NCBI GenBank assembly: GCA_030151165.1
Contig: JASLEM010000403.1
Location: forward strand, 1-15,404
DNA from: Burkholderiaceae bacterium
GTDB lineage: Bacteria > Pseudomonadota > Gammaproteobacteria > Burkholderiales > Burkholderiaceae
Reading direction: 5' to 3'
Length of the DNA: 15,404 nt
A model generated the notes under the pieces. The model was given only the letters and a program-made list of their open reading frames with translations. It made no database searches and was not told the DNA's origin. Made by a program: the position numbers and the translations under genes. This document shows positions 7,587-14,781 of this stretch, piece after piece. Each line of letters opens with the position of its first letter. Position 1 is the stretch's first letter.

Positions 7587-7661
7587 GCCGCTCGCACTTT
7601 GGAGACTTTTTCTCAGGCGCGGGGCCTGTCGGGTGGCCTCGCCGCCGACGATGCCGAACGA

Positions 7662-8939
7662 ATGAAAAGAGGTTTCTACACCATCATGTCGGCGCAGTTC
7701 TTCAGCTCGCTGGCCGACAACGCCCTGTTCGTCGCGGCCTACGAGCTGTTGAAGAGCGCTGGCGCGCCGGCGTGGCAGGGAACCGCCCTGGTACCCATGT
7801 TCGCGCTGTTCTACGTCGTGCTGGCGCCGCTGGTGGGCGCCTTCGCCGACGCCGTGCCGAAGGGCACGGTCATGTTCTATTCGAACGCCATCAAGGTCGT
7901 CGGCTGCCTGATGATGCTGTATGGCGGGCATCCGCTGATCTCGTATGCGGTCGTCGGCCTCGGCGCCGCGGCCTATTCGCCGGCCAAGTACGGGATCCTG
8001 ACGGAATTGCTGCCGACGTCCCAGTTGGTGAAAGCCAATGGATGGATCGAAGGCCTGACGATCCTGTCGATCATCCTGGGCGTTCTCATGGGCGGTCAGC
8101 TGGTCGGGCCTCAGATCGCGCCGCACCTGCTCGCGATCCGGATTCCCTACCTGAACTTCGGTATCGAAACGCCCGCGGCCGCGACGATCGCCTGCATGAT
8201 GGTGCTGTACGTCATCGCGGCGTTGTTCAACCTGCGCATTCCGCGCACGGACGCGGCGCTGCAGCCGCTGACCAACAACATCAGCGACCTGGTGCGAGAT
8301 TTCAGTCAATGCAATGCGCGTCTCTGGGACGACAAGCTGGGACAGATATCGCTGGCCACCACGACGCTGTTCTGGGGTGTTTCCGGCAACCTGCGCTACC
8401 TCGTCCTCGGCTGGGCGACTGCGGCGCTGAGCTATTCGACGACCTATTCGACGCGGCTCATCGGCGTGGTGGCCATCGGCACCGCGGTGGGCGCGGTGGT
8501 CGCGTCCATGACGATGCGCCTCGACAAGGCACCGCGCGTCATCTTGTTGCTGGTCGGCATGGGCTTGCTCGTGATCGCGATGAACGTCATCCACACGGTG
8601 TACATCGCCGCGCCGTTCCTGATCGTGCTGGGGGCGATCGGCGGCTATGTCGTCGTGCCGATGAACGCCTTGCTGCAGCATCGCGGCCACAACCTGATGG
8701 GCTCCGGCCGTTCGATCGCGGTACAGAACTTCAACGAGCAGGCCAGCATCCTCGGCGTCGGCGCGCTCTACACCGGCATGACGCGATTCGGCGTGACGGT
8801 CTACGGCTCGATCACGGTGTTCGGCCTGTTCACATCGGCCGTGACCTTGATGATCTGGATGTGGCACCGCCGCAACCTCGTGCAGCACACGGCCGAAGTC
8901 GAGGCGCTGTTCGAGATCGCGCGCAGCGACAAGCACTGA
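7662..8939 (+). CDS. lplT: Lysophospholipid transporter LplT (MFS fold)
   Basis: A 425-residue, highly hydrophobic MFS-type protein with about 12 membrane segments. LplT flips lysophospholipids (mainly lyso-PE) across the inner membrane for re-acylation. The N-terminus, starting MKRGFYTIMSAQFFSSLADN, is the typical LplT opening. SPAKYGILTELLP (about residues 107-119) and the later MGSGRSIAVQNFNEQ are further family hallmarks. No Aas-type acyltransferase is fused or adjacent here, although some bacteria fuse the two. The frame is open further upstream, but the ATG at 7662 begins directly at the conserved opening. The Shine-Dalgarno sequence is weak. The next gene begins 4 nt after the stop, which implies co-transcription. 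Position next to a divergent alr agrees with an arrangement I recall in Burkholderiales. Confidence 0.9.
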   Translation: MKRGFYTIMSAQFFSSLADNALFVAAYELLKSAGAPAWQGTALVPMFALFYVVLAPLVGAFADAVPKGTVMFYSNAIKVVGCLMMLYGGHPLISYAVVGLGAAAYSPAKYGILTELLPTSQLVKANGWIEGLTILSIILGVLMGGQLVGPQIAPHLLAIRIPYLNFGIETPAAATIACMMVLYVIAALFNLRIPRTDAALQPLTNNISDLVRDFSQCNARLWDDKLGQISLATTTLFWGVSGNLRYLVLGWATAALSYSTTYSTRLIGVVAIGTAVGAVVASMTMRLDKAPRVILLLVGMGLLVIAMNVIHTVYIAAPFLIVLGAIGGYVVVPMNALLQHRGHNLMGSGRSIAVQNFNEQASILGVGALYTGMTRFGVTVYGSITVFGLFTSAVTLMIWMWHRRNLVQHTAEVEALFEIARSDKH

Positions 8940-8943
8940 GCGC

Positions 8944-9876
8944 ATGACCGCCGTCCTCCCGCGGCCCCGCTCCGCGGGACCGGTGCTCGCGCTGCTGGTC
9001 AACGCCTTCGTCTGGGGCGTCTCGTGGTGGCCGTTCCGCCACCTGCAGGCGATGGGCCTGCATCCGCTGTGGGCGACCACGATCATCTACGTGCTGTCGG
9101 CCGCGGCGATCGCGCTGTGGCGCCCGGCGGCGCTGCGCCAGGTCGCGACGCAGCCGGCGCTCTGGCTGATCTTCATCGCGTCGGGCAGCACCAACGCGAC
9201 GTTCAACTGGGCGGTGAGCATCGGCGACGTCGTGCGCGTCGTACTGCTGTTCTACCTCATGCCGCTGTGGGCGATGCTGCTGGCGCGCGTGATCCTGAAG
9301 GAGCCGTTGACGCGCGCGGCCATCGCGCGCGTCGCGTGCGCGCTCGCGGGCGCGGCGCTCGTGCTGTCGCAGGGCGGTGCGGAGGGCGGCGCCGCGCATC
9401 CGGGCGCGCTGGGCCGACTCGCGCTGCCCGACCTGCTGGCGCTGCTGGGCGGCTTCGCGTTCGCGCTGAACAACGTGATGCTGCGGCGCGAGGCCGCGCA
9501 GCCCGAGGAAGGGCGCGCGCTCGCGATGTTCCTCGGCGGCGCGGTGGTGGCGGGCATGACGGCGTCGGCGTTGTCCCTCGGCGCCGGCTCCACGGGCGTG
9601 GCGGGCGTGAGCTGGCCGGTGGCGACCGGCGCGTGGCTGCTGCCCGCCTTCGGCCTCGCGATCGCGTTCATGGCGTCCAACCTGTGCCTGCAGTACGGCG
9701 CGGCGCGGCTGTCGGCCACGGCGACCGCCGTCGTGATGCCCTGCGAGGTGTTGTTCGCGGCGCTGACGTCGGTCTGGTGGGGCGGCGCGGTGCTGCATGC
9801 GAGCGTGCTCGTGGGCGGCGCCCTGATCCTGGCGGCGACGCTGGCCAGCGTGTTCGACGGCCCGTCAGGCCATTGA
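8944..9876 (+). CDS. EamA/DMT-superfamily transporter
   Basis: An inner-membrane protein of 310 residues with about ten hydrophobic helices, arranged as the two EamA repeats of the drug/metabolite transporter superfamily (roughly residues 12-142 and 158-303). Members export amino acids, metabolites or drugs, and the substrate cannot be named. The first repeat has FVWGVSWWPFRHL and the conserved end-of-repeat pattern FYLMPLWAMLLARVILKEPL (about 103-122). The second has MPCEVLFAALTSVWWGG. The start is 4 nt after the lplT stop, with only a weak ribosome binding site, which suggests translational coupling to lplT. The stop codon overlaps the -35 hexamer of the glutathione peroxidase promoter. Confidence 0.88.
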   Translation: MTAVLPRPRSAGPVLALLVNAFVWGVSWWPFRHLQAMGLHPLWATTIIYVLSAAAIALWRPAALRQVATQPALWLIFIASGSTNATFNWAVSIGDVVRVVLLFYLMPLWAMLLARVILKEPLTRAAIARVACALAGAALVLSQGGAEGGAAHPGALGRLALPDLLALLGGFAFALNNVMLRREAAQPEEGRALAMFLGGAVVAGMTASALSLGAGSTGVAGVSWPVATGAWLLPAFGLAIAFMASNLCLQYGAARLSATATAVVMPCEVLFAALTSVWWGGAVLHASVLVGGALILAATLASVFDGPSGH

Positions 9877-9900
9877 CCTCGCGCTCCGACGATCTACCAT
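9873..9900 (+). promoter_or_regulatory. Sigma-70-type promoter for glutathione peroxidase
   Basis: TTGACC (9873-9878, 5/6 to consensus) and TACCAT (9895-9900, 4/6) are separated by 16 bp. The predicted start near 9907 leaves a leader of about 48 nt before the ATG at 9955. The -35 overlaps the stop codon of the EamA gene. This is the best -35/-10 pair I found in the window. Confidence 0.55.
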
Positions 9901-9954
9901 TCCCCTCGTTCCATCCTGTCCGACAACGACGCCCCCGACCCAGCCGGAGACCGC

Positions 9955-10446
9955 ATGACCGCCTCGACCCTGTACGACTTCACCGCTTCCTCGATCCGTG
10001 GCGACGCCGCCGACTTCGGCGCCCAGCGCGGCAAGGTGTTCCTGATCGTCAACACCGCCAGCGCCTGCGGCTTCACGCCCCAGTTCGCGGGCCTCGAACA
10101 GCTGTGGAACGACTACAAGGATCGCGGCCTGGTCGTCGTCGGCTTCCCGTGCAACCAGTTCGGCCACCAGGATCCGGGCGCCAACAGCGAGATCGAGAGC
10201 TTCTGCCAGCTGAACTACGGCGTGAGCTTCCCGATGATGGCCAAGGTCGACGTCAACGGCGCCAAGGCCGACCCGCTGTGGAAGTGGCTCAAGTCGGAGA
10301 AGCCGGGCGTGCTCGGCACCGAGGCGATCAAGTGGAACTTCACGAAGTTCCTCGTCGGCAAGGACGGCCAGGTGATCAAGCGCTTCGCGCCGAACGACGA
10401 GCCGAACAAGCTGCGCGGCGACATCGAGGCCGCGCTCGCAGCCTGA
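9955..10446 (+). CDS. Glutathione peroxidase (BsaA/Gpx type, cysteine form)
   Basis: A thioredoxin-fold peroxidase of 163 residues, probably cytoplasmic, that reduces H2O2 or organic hydroperoxides. The catalytic tetrad is visible: peroxidatic Cys38 in NTASACGFTPQ, the GFPCNQFG motif with Gln68, and Trp127-Asn128 in IKWNFTKFLV. Cys84 (in FCQLNYG) sits where 2-Cys members carry the resolving cysteine, so the electron donor may be thioredoxin and not glutathione. That is inference from family knowledge. Length is normal. CCGGAGACC (9944-9952) supplies the ribosome binding site, and a promoter lies just upstream. It ends 13 nt from the convergent Crp/Fnr-type gene. Confidence 0.94.
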   Translation: MTASTLYDFTASSIRGDAADFGAQRGKVFLIVNTASACGFTPQFAGLEQLWNDYKDRGLVVVGFPCNQFGHQDPGANSEIESFCQLNYGVSFPMMAKVDVNGAKADPLWKWLKSEKPGVLGTEAIKWNFTKFLVGKDGQVIKRFAPNDEPNKLRGDIEAALAA

Positions 10447-10459
10447 TCCGACGCCCCGC

Positions 10460-11164
10460 TCACACTTCCACGACGGGCCAACGCCGGATCGCGAGCCCGC
10501 GGTAGCGCCGCTCGACCCAGCCGCGCGCCGCCCATTGCGCGAGCCACTCGTTGGCGGTCTGGCGCGAGACGTTGGCGCGCGCGGCGAGCTCGGCCTGCGT
10601 CAGCTGCATCGTCCACGTGCCGCCACCGGCGCGGCGCGCCGATGCGGCCTCCTCCGTCGCCCGACCTTCGTTGCGCAGGTGCTGCAGCGCGATGCACAGC
10701 CGCTCCTCGGCGCCGCGATGGCGCGCGGCCTCGAGCAGCTTCAGCGTGCGGTCGTAGCGGCGCGCGAACTCGCGCATCAGCGAGCGCGCGAAGCCGGGCA
10801 CCTCGTCCATCAGCCACGTGTAGGCGGCCGGGCCGATGACCAGCAGGCGCGTCGGCTCGAGCGCGATCGCCTCGTAGGTCGACGGCAGCCCGGTGACGAA
10901 CGACGCGAGCCCGAACACGTGGCCGGGCTCGACGTTCTCGACGACCGACACCTGCCCTGCGGCCGTCGAGAAGCGCGTCTCGACGCTGCCCGCCAGCACG
11001 CCGAACAGTGCGGGCGTGGCCTGCCCGAGCGCGAACAGCGTCGCGCCGGCCGCCAGCTTGCGCACGCGCAGCCGCGATTCGGCGTCGGCCCAGCGCGGCG
11101 CGCTCCACGCGACGTCCGGGAAGTTGAGGTCGAACAGCGAACGGGCGTTGAACGTCGTCGTCAT
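10460..11164 (-). CDS. Crp/Fnr-family transcriptional regulator
   Basis: A protein of 234 residues with an N-terminal cyclic-nucleotide-binding-like beta barrel (about 25-125), a dimerisation helix (about 125-145) and a C-terminal winged helix. The helix-turn-helix reads LTQAELAARANVSRQTANEW (188-207). There are no N-terminal cysteines for an Fnr-type iron-sulfur cluster; the only cysteine is C157. The phosphate-binding cassette region reads FGLASFVTGLPSTYEA (84-99), lacking the Arg-Ser/Thr pair that contacts cAMP in Crp, so the effector is unknown. It diverges from the DUF2332 gene across a perfect palindrome at 11172-11191 with Crp-like half-site geometry, which implies autoregulation and control of that neighbour. 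No Shine-Dalgarno sequence is clear at the ATG. It converges on glutathione peroxidase. Confidence 0.88.
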   Translation of the reverse strand: MTTTFNARSLFDLNFPDVAWSAPRWADAESRLRVRKLAAGATLFALGQATPALFGVLAGSVETRFSTAAGQVSVVENVEPGHVFGLASFVTGLPSTYEAIALEPTRLLVIGPAAYTWLMDEVPGFARSLMREFARRYDRTLKLLEAARHRGAEERLCIALQHLRNEGRATEEAASARRAGGGTWTMQLTQAELAARANVSRQTANEWLAQWAARGWVERRYRGLAIRRWPVVEV

Positions 11165-11171
11165 GCGGCGG

Positions 11172-11191
11172 ATTGTCGGCCATCCGACAAT
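11172..11191. promoter_or_regulatory. Perfect 20-bp palindrome, probable operator of the adjacent Crp/Fnr-type regulator
   Basis: ATTGTCGG (11172-11179) and CCGACAAT (11184-11191) are exact reverse complements separated by 4 nt. Read as TGTCG-N6-CGACA, this has the geometry of a Crp site (TGTGA-N6-TCACA). It lies 8-27 nt upstream of the regulator's ATG. Its centre is 41.5 bp from the start predicted by a weak -10-like TACGCT (11211-11216) facing the DUF2332 gene, the position typical of class II activation. Confidence 0.65.
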
Positions 11192-11244
11192 GTGCGCCGA
11201 CCGGCGGGGCTACGCTCGCGTCATCCTTTTCACCACGGGCACCG

Positions 11245-12411
11245 ATGACCTCCGAATCGCTTCTCGACCCGAGCCTCGTGCAGGCGCTGCAGGCCAAGTT
11301 CGCCTGGTTCGCGCGCCATGAGCTGCCCGACGACCCGCTCTACGTCGCCGTGACCGAGGCCGCGGCCGTCCATCCGCGCTGGGCTGCCTGGCTCGCCGAC
11401 GCGCCGCCGACGCAGCAGCGGCCCAACCTGTGGCTGGCCGCGTTGCAGGATCGCCTGCTCGAGCGCGTGGACGCCGGCGATCGCCCGCCGCTCGCCGACT
11501 ACTACCCGAGCGCCGGCGGCACGCGCGCGCCCGACGCCGCGTTCCCCGCGCACCTCGCCGGCTTCGTCGACGCCGAAGAGGCCGCGATGCGTGCCCGCAT
11601 CGCCACGCGCACGACGCAGACCAACGAGATCGGCCGCTGCGCCGTGCTGTGGCCGATCCTGCGCGCGCTGTCCGCGCGAACGGGCCGCGCGCGGATGGCA
11701 CTGCTCGACGTCGGCTGCAGCGCCGGGCTGAACCTGGGCGTCGACCGCTGGGGCTATCGCTACGTCGACGACGTGTCGGGCGGGGACGTCGCGCGGGTCG
11801 GCGGATCGCCCGACATCGCGTGCCGCGTGCTCGCCGGATCGGCACCGCTCGCGGCGGACGGCCCCGCGCCGGAGATCGTGTCGCGGCTGGGCATCGACCC
11901 GGCGCCGATCGCGGTCGACGACGCGGCCGCGGTGCGCTGGCTGCGCGCGTGCCTGTGGCCGCACGACACGGTGCGGCGCGAGCGCTTCGACGCGGCGGTC
12001 GACGTCGCGCGCGCGCAGCGCTGGCCGGTGCGCGCCGCCGCCGACACCCTCGCCGCGATCGACGACTGGCTGCATGCGCTTCCGCCCGATGTGACGCCGG
12101 TGATCTTCAACAGCTGGGTGCTCGCCTACTTCGACGCGGCGTCGCTCGACGCGCATGTCGCGCAGATGACGCGCCACGTGCTCGAGCGCGACGCGGCCTG
12201 GATCAGCGCCGAGCCGCCGCAGCTCGCGCGCCGCTGGTGGCCGGAGATGCCGGTGCCCGTCGCGCCCACGGGCGGCTCCGTGAGTGCCGAGGAGCTGGCC
12301 AAGGCGTCGACGACGTGGACGGTGGCCTCGCGTGACGCGCGCGGCGCGCTCGAGCGACGGCTGGCCGCGCAGTCGCATGCGCACGGCCGATGGGTGCGGC
12401 TCGGCGGTTGA
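11245..12411 (+). CDS. DUF2332-family protein, possible methyltransferase-like fold
   Basis: A protein of 388 residues that I recognise as DUF2332, a family without an assigned function. The signature is LLDVGCSAGLNLGVDRWGYRY starting at residue 153. Its DVGCSAG core looks like the glycine-rich SAM-binding loop (motif I) of Rossmann methyltransferases. Other visible stretches are TTQTNEIGRCAVLWPIL (about 130-146) before it, FNSWVLAYF (about 289-297), a possible later strand, and a C-terminal WTVASRDARG segment. No signal peptide or membrane segment is seen. The frame extends upstream to 11173, but that crosses the palindrome and promoter, so the ATG at 11245 is preferred. It is divergent to the Crp/Fnr-type regulator and likely its target. 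Enzyme activity is inferred only from the glycine loop. Confidence 0.85.
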   Translation: MTSESLLDPSLVQALQAKFAWFARHELPDDPLYVAVTEAAAVHPRWAAWLADAPPTQQRPNLWLAALQDRLLERVDAGDRPPLADYYPSAGGTRAPDAAFPAHLAGFVDAEEAAMRARIATRTTQTNEIGRCAVLWPILRALSARTGRARMALLDVGCSAGLNLGVDRWGYRYVDDVSGGDVARVGGSPDIACRVLAGSAPLAADGPAPEIVSRLGIDPAPIAVDDAAAVRWLRACLWPHDTVRRERFDAAVDVARAQRWPVRAAADTLAAIDDWLHALPPDVTPVIFNSWVLAYFDAASLDAHVAQMTRHVLERDAAWISAEPPQLARRWWPEMPVPVAPTGGSVSAEELAKASTTWTVASRDARGALERRLAAQSHAHGRWVRLGG

Positions 12412-12417
12412 CGACGC

Positions 12418-12482
12418 GGCATTCCCGGCCCGAAATGGGGCATTCCGCGCGCCATCGCGGGGCGACGCTGGTCGATAATCGA
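12418..12482 (+). promoter_or_regulatory. Upstream region of the aminotransferase gene with direct repeats and -10-like hexamer
   Basis: GGCATTCC occurs at 12418-12425 and 12439-12446, 21 bp apart start to start, about two helical turns on the same face. GATAAT (12474-12479, 5/6 to the -10 consensus) lies inside a small palindrome, TCGATAATCGA (12472-12482). A leader of about 47 nt would follow before the ATG at 12533. No -35 hexamer is recognisable, so activator dependence is possible. Confidence 0.35.
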
Positions 12483-12532
12483 GGCTCGCCCCGACCTCCG
12501 ACCCGCCGCAAGGCCGCAACCCGAGTTCCTTC

Positions 12533-13723
12533 ATGTTCGAGCACATTGAACCGTTCGCCGGTGACCCGATTCTTTCGCTGAACGACGACTTCCAGAAGGA
12601 TCCGCGTCCGCACAAGATCAACCTGTCGATCGGCATCTACTTCGACGACGCCGGCCGCATCCCGGTGCTGGACAGCGTGCGCCAGGCCGAGGCGCGGATG
12701 CTCGAGCAGAGCGGCGCCAAGTCCTACCTGCCGATCGAAGGCGACGCGGGTTTCCGACGCGCCGTCCAGACGCTGCTGTTCGGCGCGGATTCGGCGGCCG
12801 TGGCCGAGGGCCGCGTCGCGACGCTGCAGACCGTGGGCTCGAGCGCCGCGTTGAAGGTCGGCGCCGACTTCATCAAGCGCTGGTTCCCCGATTCCGGCGT
12901 GTGGGTCAGCGACCCGACCTGGGACAACCACCGCTCGATGTTCGAAGGCTCGGGCCTGAAGGTCTCCAGCTATCCGTACTACGACCCCGCGACCGGCGGC
13001 GTGAAGTTCGACGCGATGCGCGACGCGCTCTCGACGCTGCCCGCGCGCAGCGTCGTGCTGATGCACGCGTGCTGCCACAACCCGACCGGCGTCGACCTCA
13101 CGCCCGCGCAGTGGGAGGCGCTGATCCCGGTGCTGAAGGAGCGCGAGCTGCTGCCCTTCCTCGACATCGCATACCAGGGCTACGGCGACGGCATCGAGGA
13201 AGACGCCTTCGCGATCCGCGCGCTGGCCGCGGCGGGCGTGCCGTTCTTCGTCGCGAATTCGTTCTCGAAGAGCATGAGCGTCTACGGCGAGCGCGCCGGC
13301 GGCCTCAGCATCGTCTGCCCCACGGCGGCCGAGGCCACGCTGGCGTTCGGCCAGCTCAAGGCGACGGTGCGCCGCATCTACTCGAGCCCGACGATCCACG
13401 CCGGCGGGATCGTCGCGCGCGTGTTCGCCGACCCGGCGCTGCACGCATCGTGGGTCGCCGACGTGAACGCAATGCGCGAGCGCATCAAGGCGATGCGCAA
13501 GTCGCTGCACGAGGTACTCAGCGCCAAGGTGCCGGGCCGCAACTTCGACTACTTCCTGACCCAGCGCGGCATGTTCAGCTACACCGGGTTGTCGGCGGCG
13601 CAGGTCGACCGCCTGCGCGAGGAGTTCGCCGTCTACCTGATCCGCTCGGGCCGGATCTGCGTCGCGGGGCTGAACACGCGCAACGTCGAAGCCACGGCCA
13701 ACGCGATCGCCGCGGTGATCTGA
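12533..13723 (+). CDS. tyrB: Aromatic/aspartate aminotransferase (TyrB/AspC type, class I)
   Basis: A PLP enzyme (fold type I) of 396 residues, the normal length. It moves the amino group between glutamate and the 2-oxo acids of tyrosine, phenylalanine or aspartate. The Schiff-base lysine is K246 in NSFSKSMSVYGERAGG. D211 in FLDIAYQGYG binds the pyridine nitrogen, with Y214 nearby. HACCHNPTG (178-186) holds N183, which contacts the PLP O3'. The substrate carboxylate arginine is in LIRSGRICVAGLN near the C-terminus. The opening MFEHIEPFAGDPILSLNDDF is the typical betaproteobacterial form often annotated TyrB. AspC versus TyrB preference cannot be settled from sequence. The ribosome binding site is weak. 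It follows DUF2332 by 121 nt and converges on the LysR gene. Confidence 0.92.
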   Translation: MFEHIEPFAGDPILSLNDDFQKDPRPHKINLSIGIYFDDAGRIPVLDSVRQAEARMLEQSGAKSYLPIEGDAGFRRAVQTLLFGADSAAVAEGRVATLQTVGSSAALKVGADFIKRWFPDSGVWVSDPTWDNHRSMFEGSGLKVSSYPYYDPATGGVKFDAMRDALSTLPARSVVLMHACCHNPTGVDLTPAQWEALIPVLKERELLPFLDIAYQGYGDGIEEDAFAIRALAAAGVPFFVANSFSKSMSVYGERAGGLSIVCPTAAEATLAFGQLKATVRRIYSSPTIHAGGIVARVFADPALHASWVADVNAMRERIKAMRKSLHEVLSAKVPGRNFDYFLTQRGMFSYTGLSAAQVDRLREEFAVYLIRSGRICVAGLNTRNVEATANAIAAVI

Positions 13724-13777
13724 CGTCAGCCGGCACCGGCGCGGGCCGCCTGGCCTGCGATCGGTCGTCGCTGGCGG

Positions 13778-14722
13778 CTAGCGTCGGCCGCCCGGTTTGC
13801 GCGCCGCCGCTTCCACGAGGCGCGCGCGCAGCCAGCGGTGCGCGGGGTCGTCGTCCTTGCGCAGGTGCCACATCATCTCCACGCGGATCGGCGCCACGGC
13901 CATCGGCAGCGCCTTCTGCGCGAGGCGGTGCTCGGCGCCGGTGGCCGGCAGGAACTGCAGCGGCAGCACCGTCAGCAGGTCGGAGCGGGCGACGATGCTG
14001 CCCGCGGTCGCGAACTGGTTCACCGTCAGCATGATGCGGCGCTGGCGCCCTAGCGCGGCCAGCGCCTCGTCGACGAAGCCGTGCGGCCGGCCTGAGAAGC
14101 TGACGAGCAGGTGGCGCGCGGCGACGAAGGCGTCGAGCGTCAGCTCCTGGTCGGCCAGCGGATGGTCGCGCCGCATCACGCAGACGTACTCGGACGCGTA
14201 GAGCTGGCAGTGGTGCAGCGTGGCGTCGGCGCCCTGGGCCGCGATGGCGGGGATCGCGGTCGGGAAGTAGCCGACGGCCAGGTCGGCGTCGCCGTCCTCG
14301 ACCAGGCGGCGGGGGTCGCGCGTCGTCAGCGGCAGCACGCGGATGTTGGCGAGCGCGTCTTCCGTCTCGATCGCCGTCACGAGTTGCGGCAGCAGCATGG
14401 CGGCGGTGGCGTCGGCCATCGCGATGTTGAAGTTCGCGGCGTCGTGCTTCGGATCGAAGCTGCGCGGGGACAGCGCGCCCTGCAACTGCGACAGCGCGGC
14501 ACGCACCTGCGGCCACAGCGCCTCGGCGCGGGCGGTCGGGCGCATGCCGAACGCCGTGCGCAACAGAAGGTCTTCTCCGACCGCAGTGTGCAGCCGCTTG
14601 AGCGCGTGGCTGGCCGCCGGCTGCGTCATCGAGAGCCGTTCCGCCGCGCGTGTCAAGCTGCCTTCGGCCATCACGGCATCGAAGACGCGCAGCAAATTCA
14701 GGTCGAGCGTGCGGAAGTTCAC
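13778..14722 (-). CDS. LysR-family transcriptional regulator
   Basis: A 314-residue LysR-type regulator. The N-terminal winged helix-turn-helix spans about residues 5-65 (LDLNLLRVFDAVMAEGSLTR, then AAERLSMTQPAASHALKRL), followed by the linker helix and a periplasmic-binding-protein-like effector domain (about 95-300). That domain contains DADLAVGYFPT and FVAARHLLVSFSGRP. The effector is unknown. The start is a GTG at 14722, chosen because it begins the conserved MNFRTLDLNLLRVF opening. No Shine-Dalgarno sequence is visible. It is divergent from the 83-residue gene across a 140-bp AT-rich spacer holding a 24-bp palindrome, the classic arrangement in which a LysR protein controls the opposite gene. 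Convergent with the aminotransferase gene. Confidence 0.92.
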   Translation of the reverse strand: MNFRTLDLNLLRVFDAVMAEGSLTRAAERLSMTQPAASHALKRLHTAVGEDLLLRTAFGMRPTARAEALWPQVRAALSQLQGALSPRSFDPKHDAANFNIAMADATAAMLLPQLVTAIETEDALANIRVLPLTTRDPRRLVEDGDADLAVGYFPTAIPAIAAQGADATLHHCQLYASEYVCVMRRDHPLADQELTLDAFVAARHLLVSFSGRPHGFVDEALAALGRQRRIMLTVNQFATAGSIVARSDLLTVLPLQFLPATGAEHRLAQKALPMAVAPIRVEMMWHLRKDDDPAHRWLRARLVEAAARKPGGRR

Positions 14723-14745
14723 GGGGAATGGCGGTCGAGCTGGGT

Positions 14746-14769
14746 ATCAACAGTATGCATATCTTTGAT
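14746..14769. promoter_or_regulatory. 24-bp interrupted palindrome, probable LysR operator
   Basis: The site reads ATCAA, 3 nt, TATGCATA, 3 nt, TTGAT. Eighteen of 24 positions obey the two-fold symmetry, including both outer 5-bp arms and the central 8-bp palindrome. Its centre is about 60 bp upstream of the start predicted for the 83-residue gene, near the usual recognition site of LysR proteins. It is 24-47 nt upstream of the LysR GTG. Confidence 0.6.
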
Positions 14770-14781
14770 GCTCAACATTCA

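Noticed and set aside
10447..10459. Terminator between glutathione peroxidase and the Crp/Fnr-type gene
   Set aside because: The gap is 13 nt and contains no inverted repeat.
13729..13740. GCCGGCACCGGC as terminator between the aminotransferase and LysR genes
   Set aside because: The stem is only 4-5 bp, with a loop of 2-4 nt and no T-tract. It is too weak to list as a feature.
14746..14769. ATCAA and TTGAT as an Fnr box
   Set aside because: An Fnr site is TTGAT-N4-ATCAA. Here the half-sites are in the opposite order and 14 nt apart, so an Fnr box does not fit.
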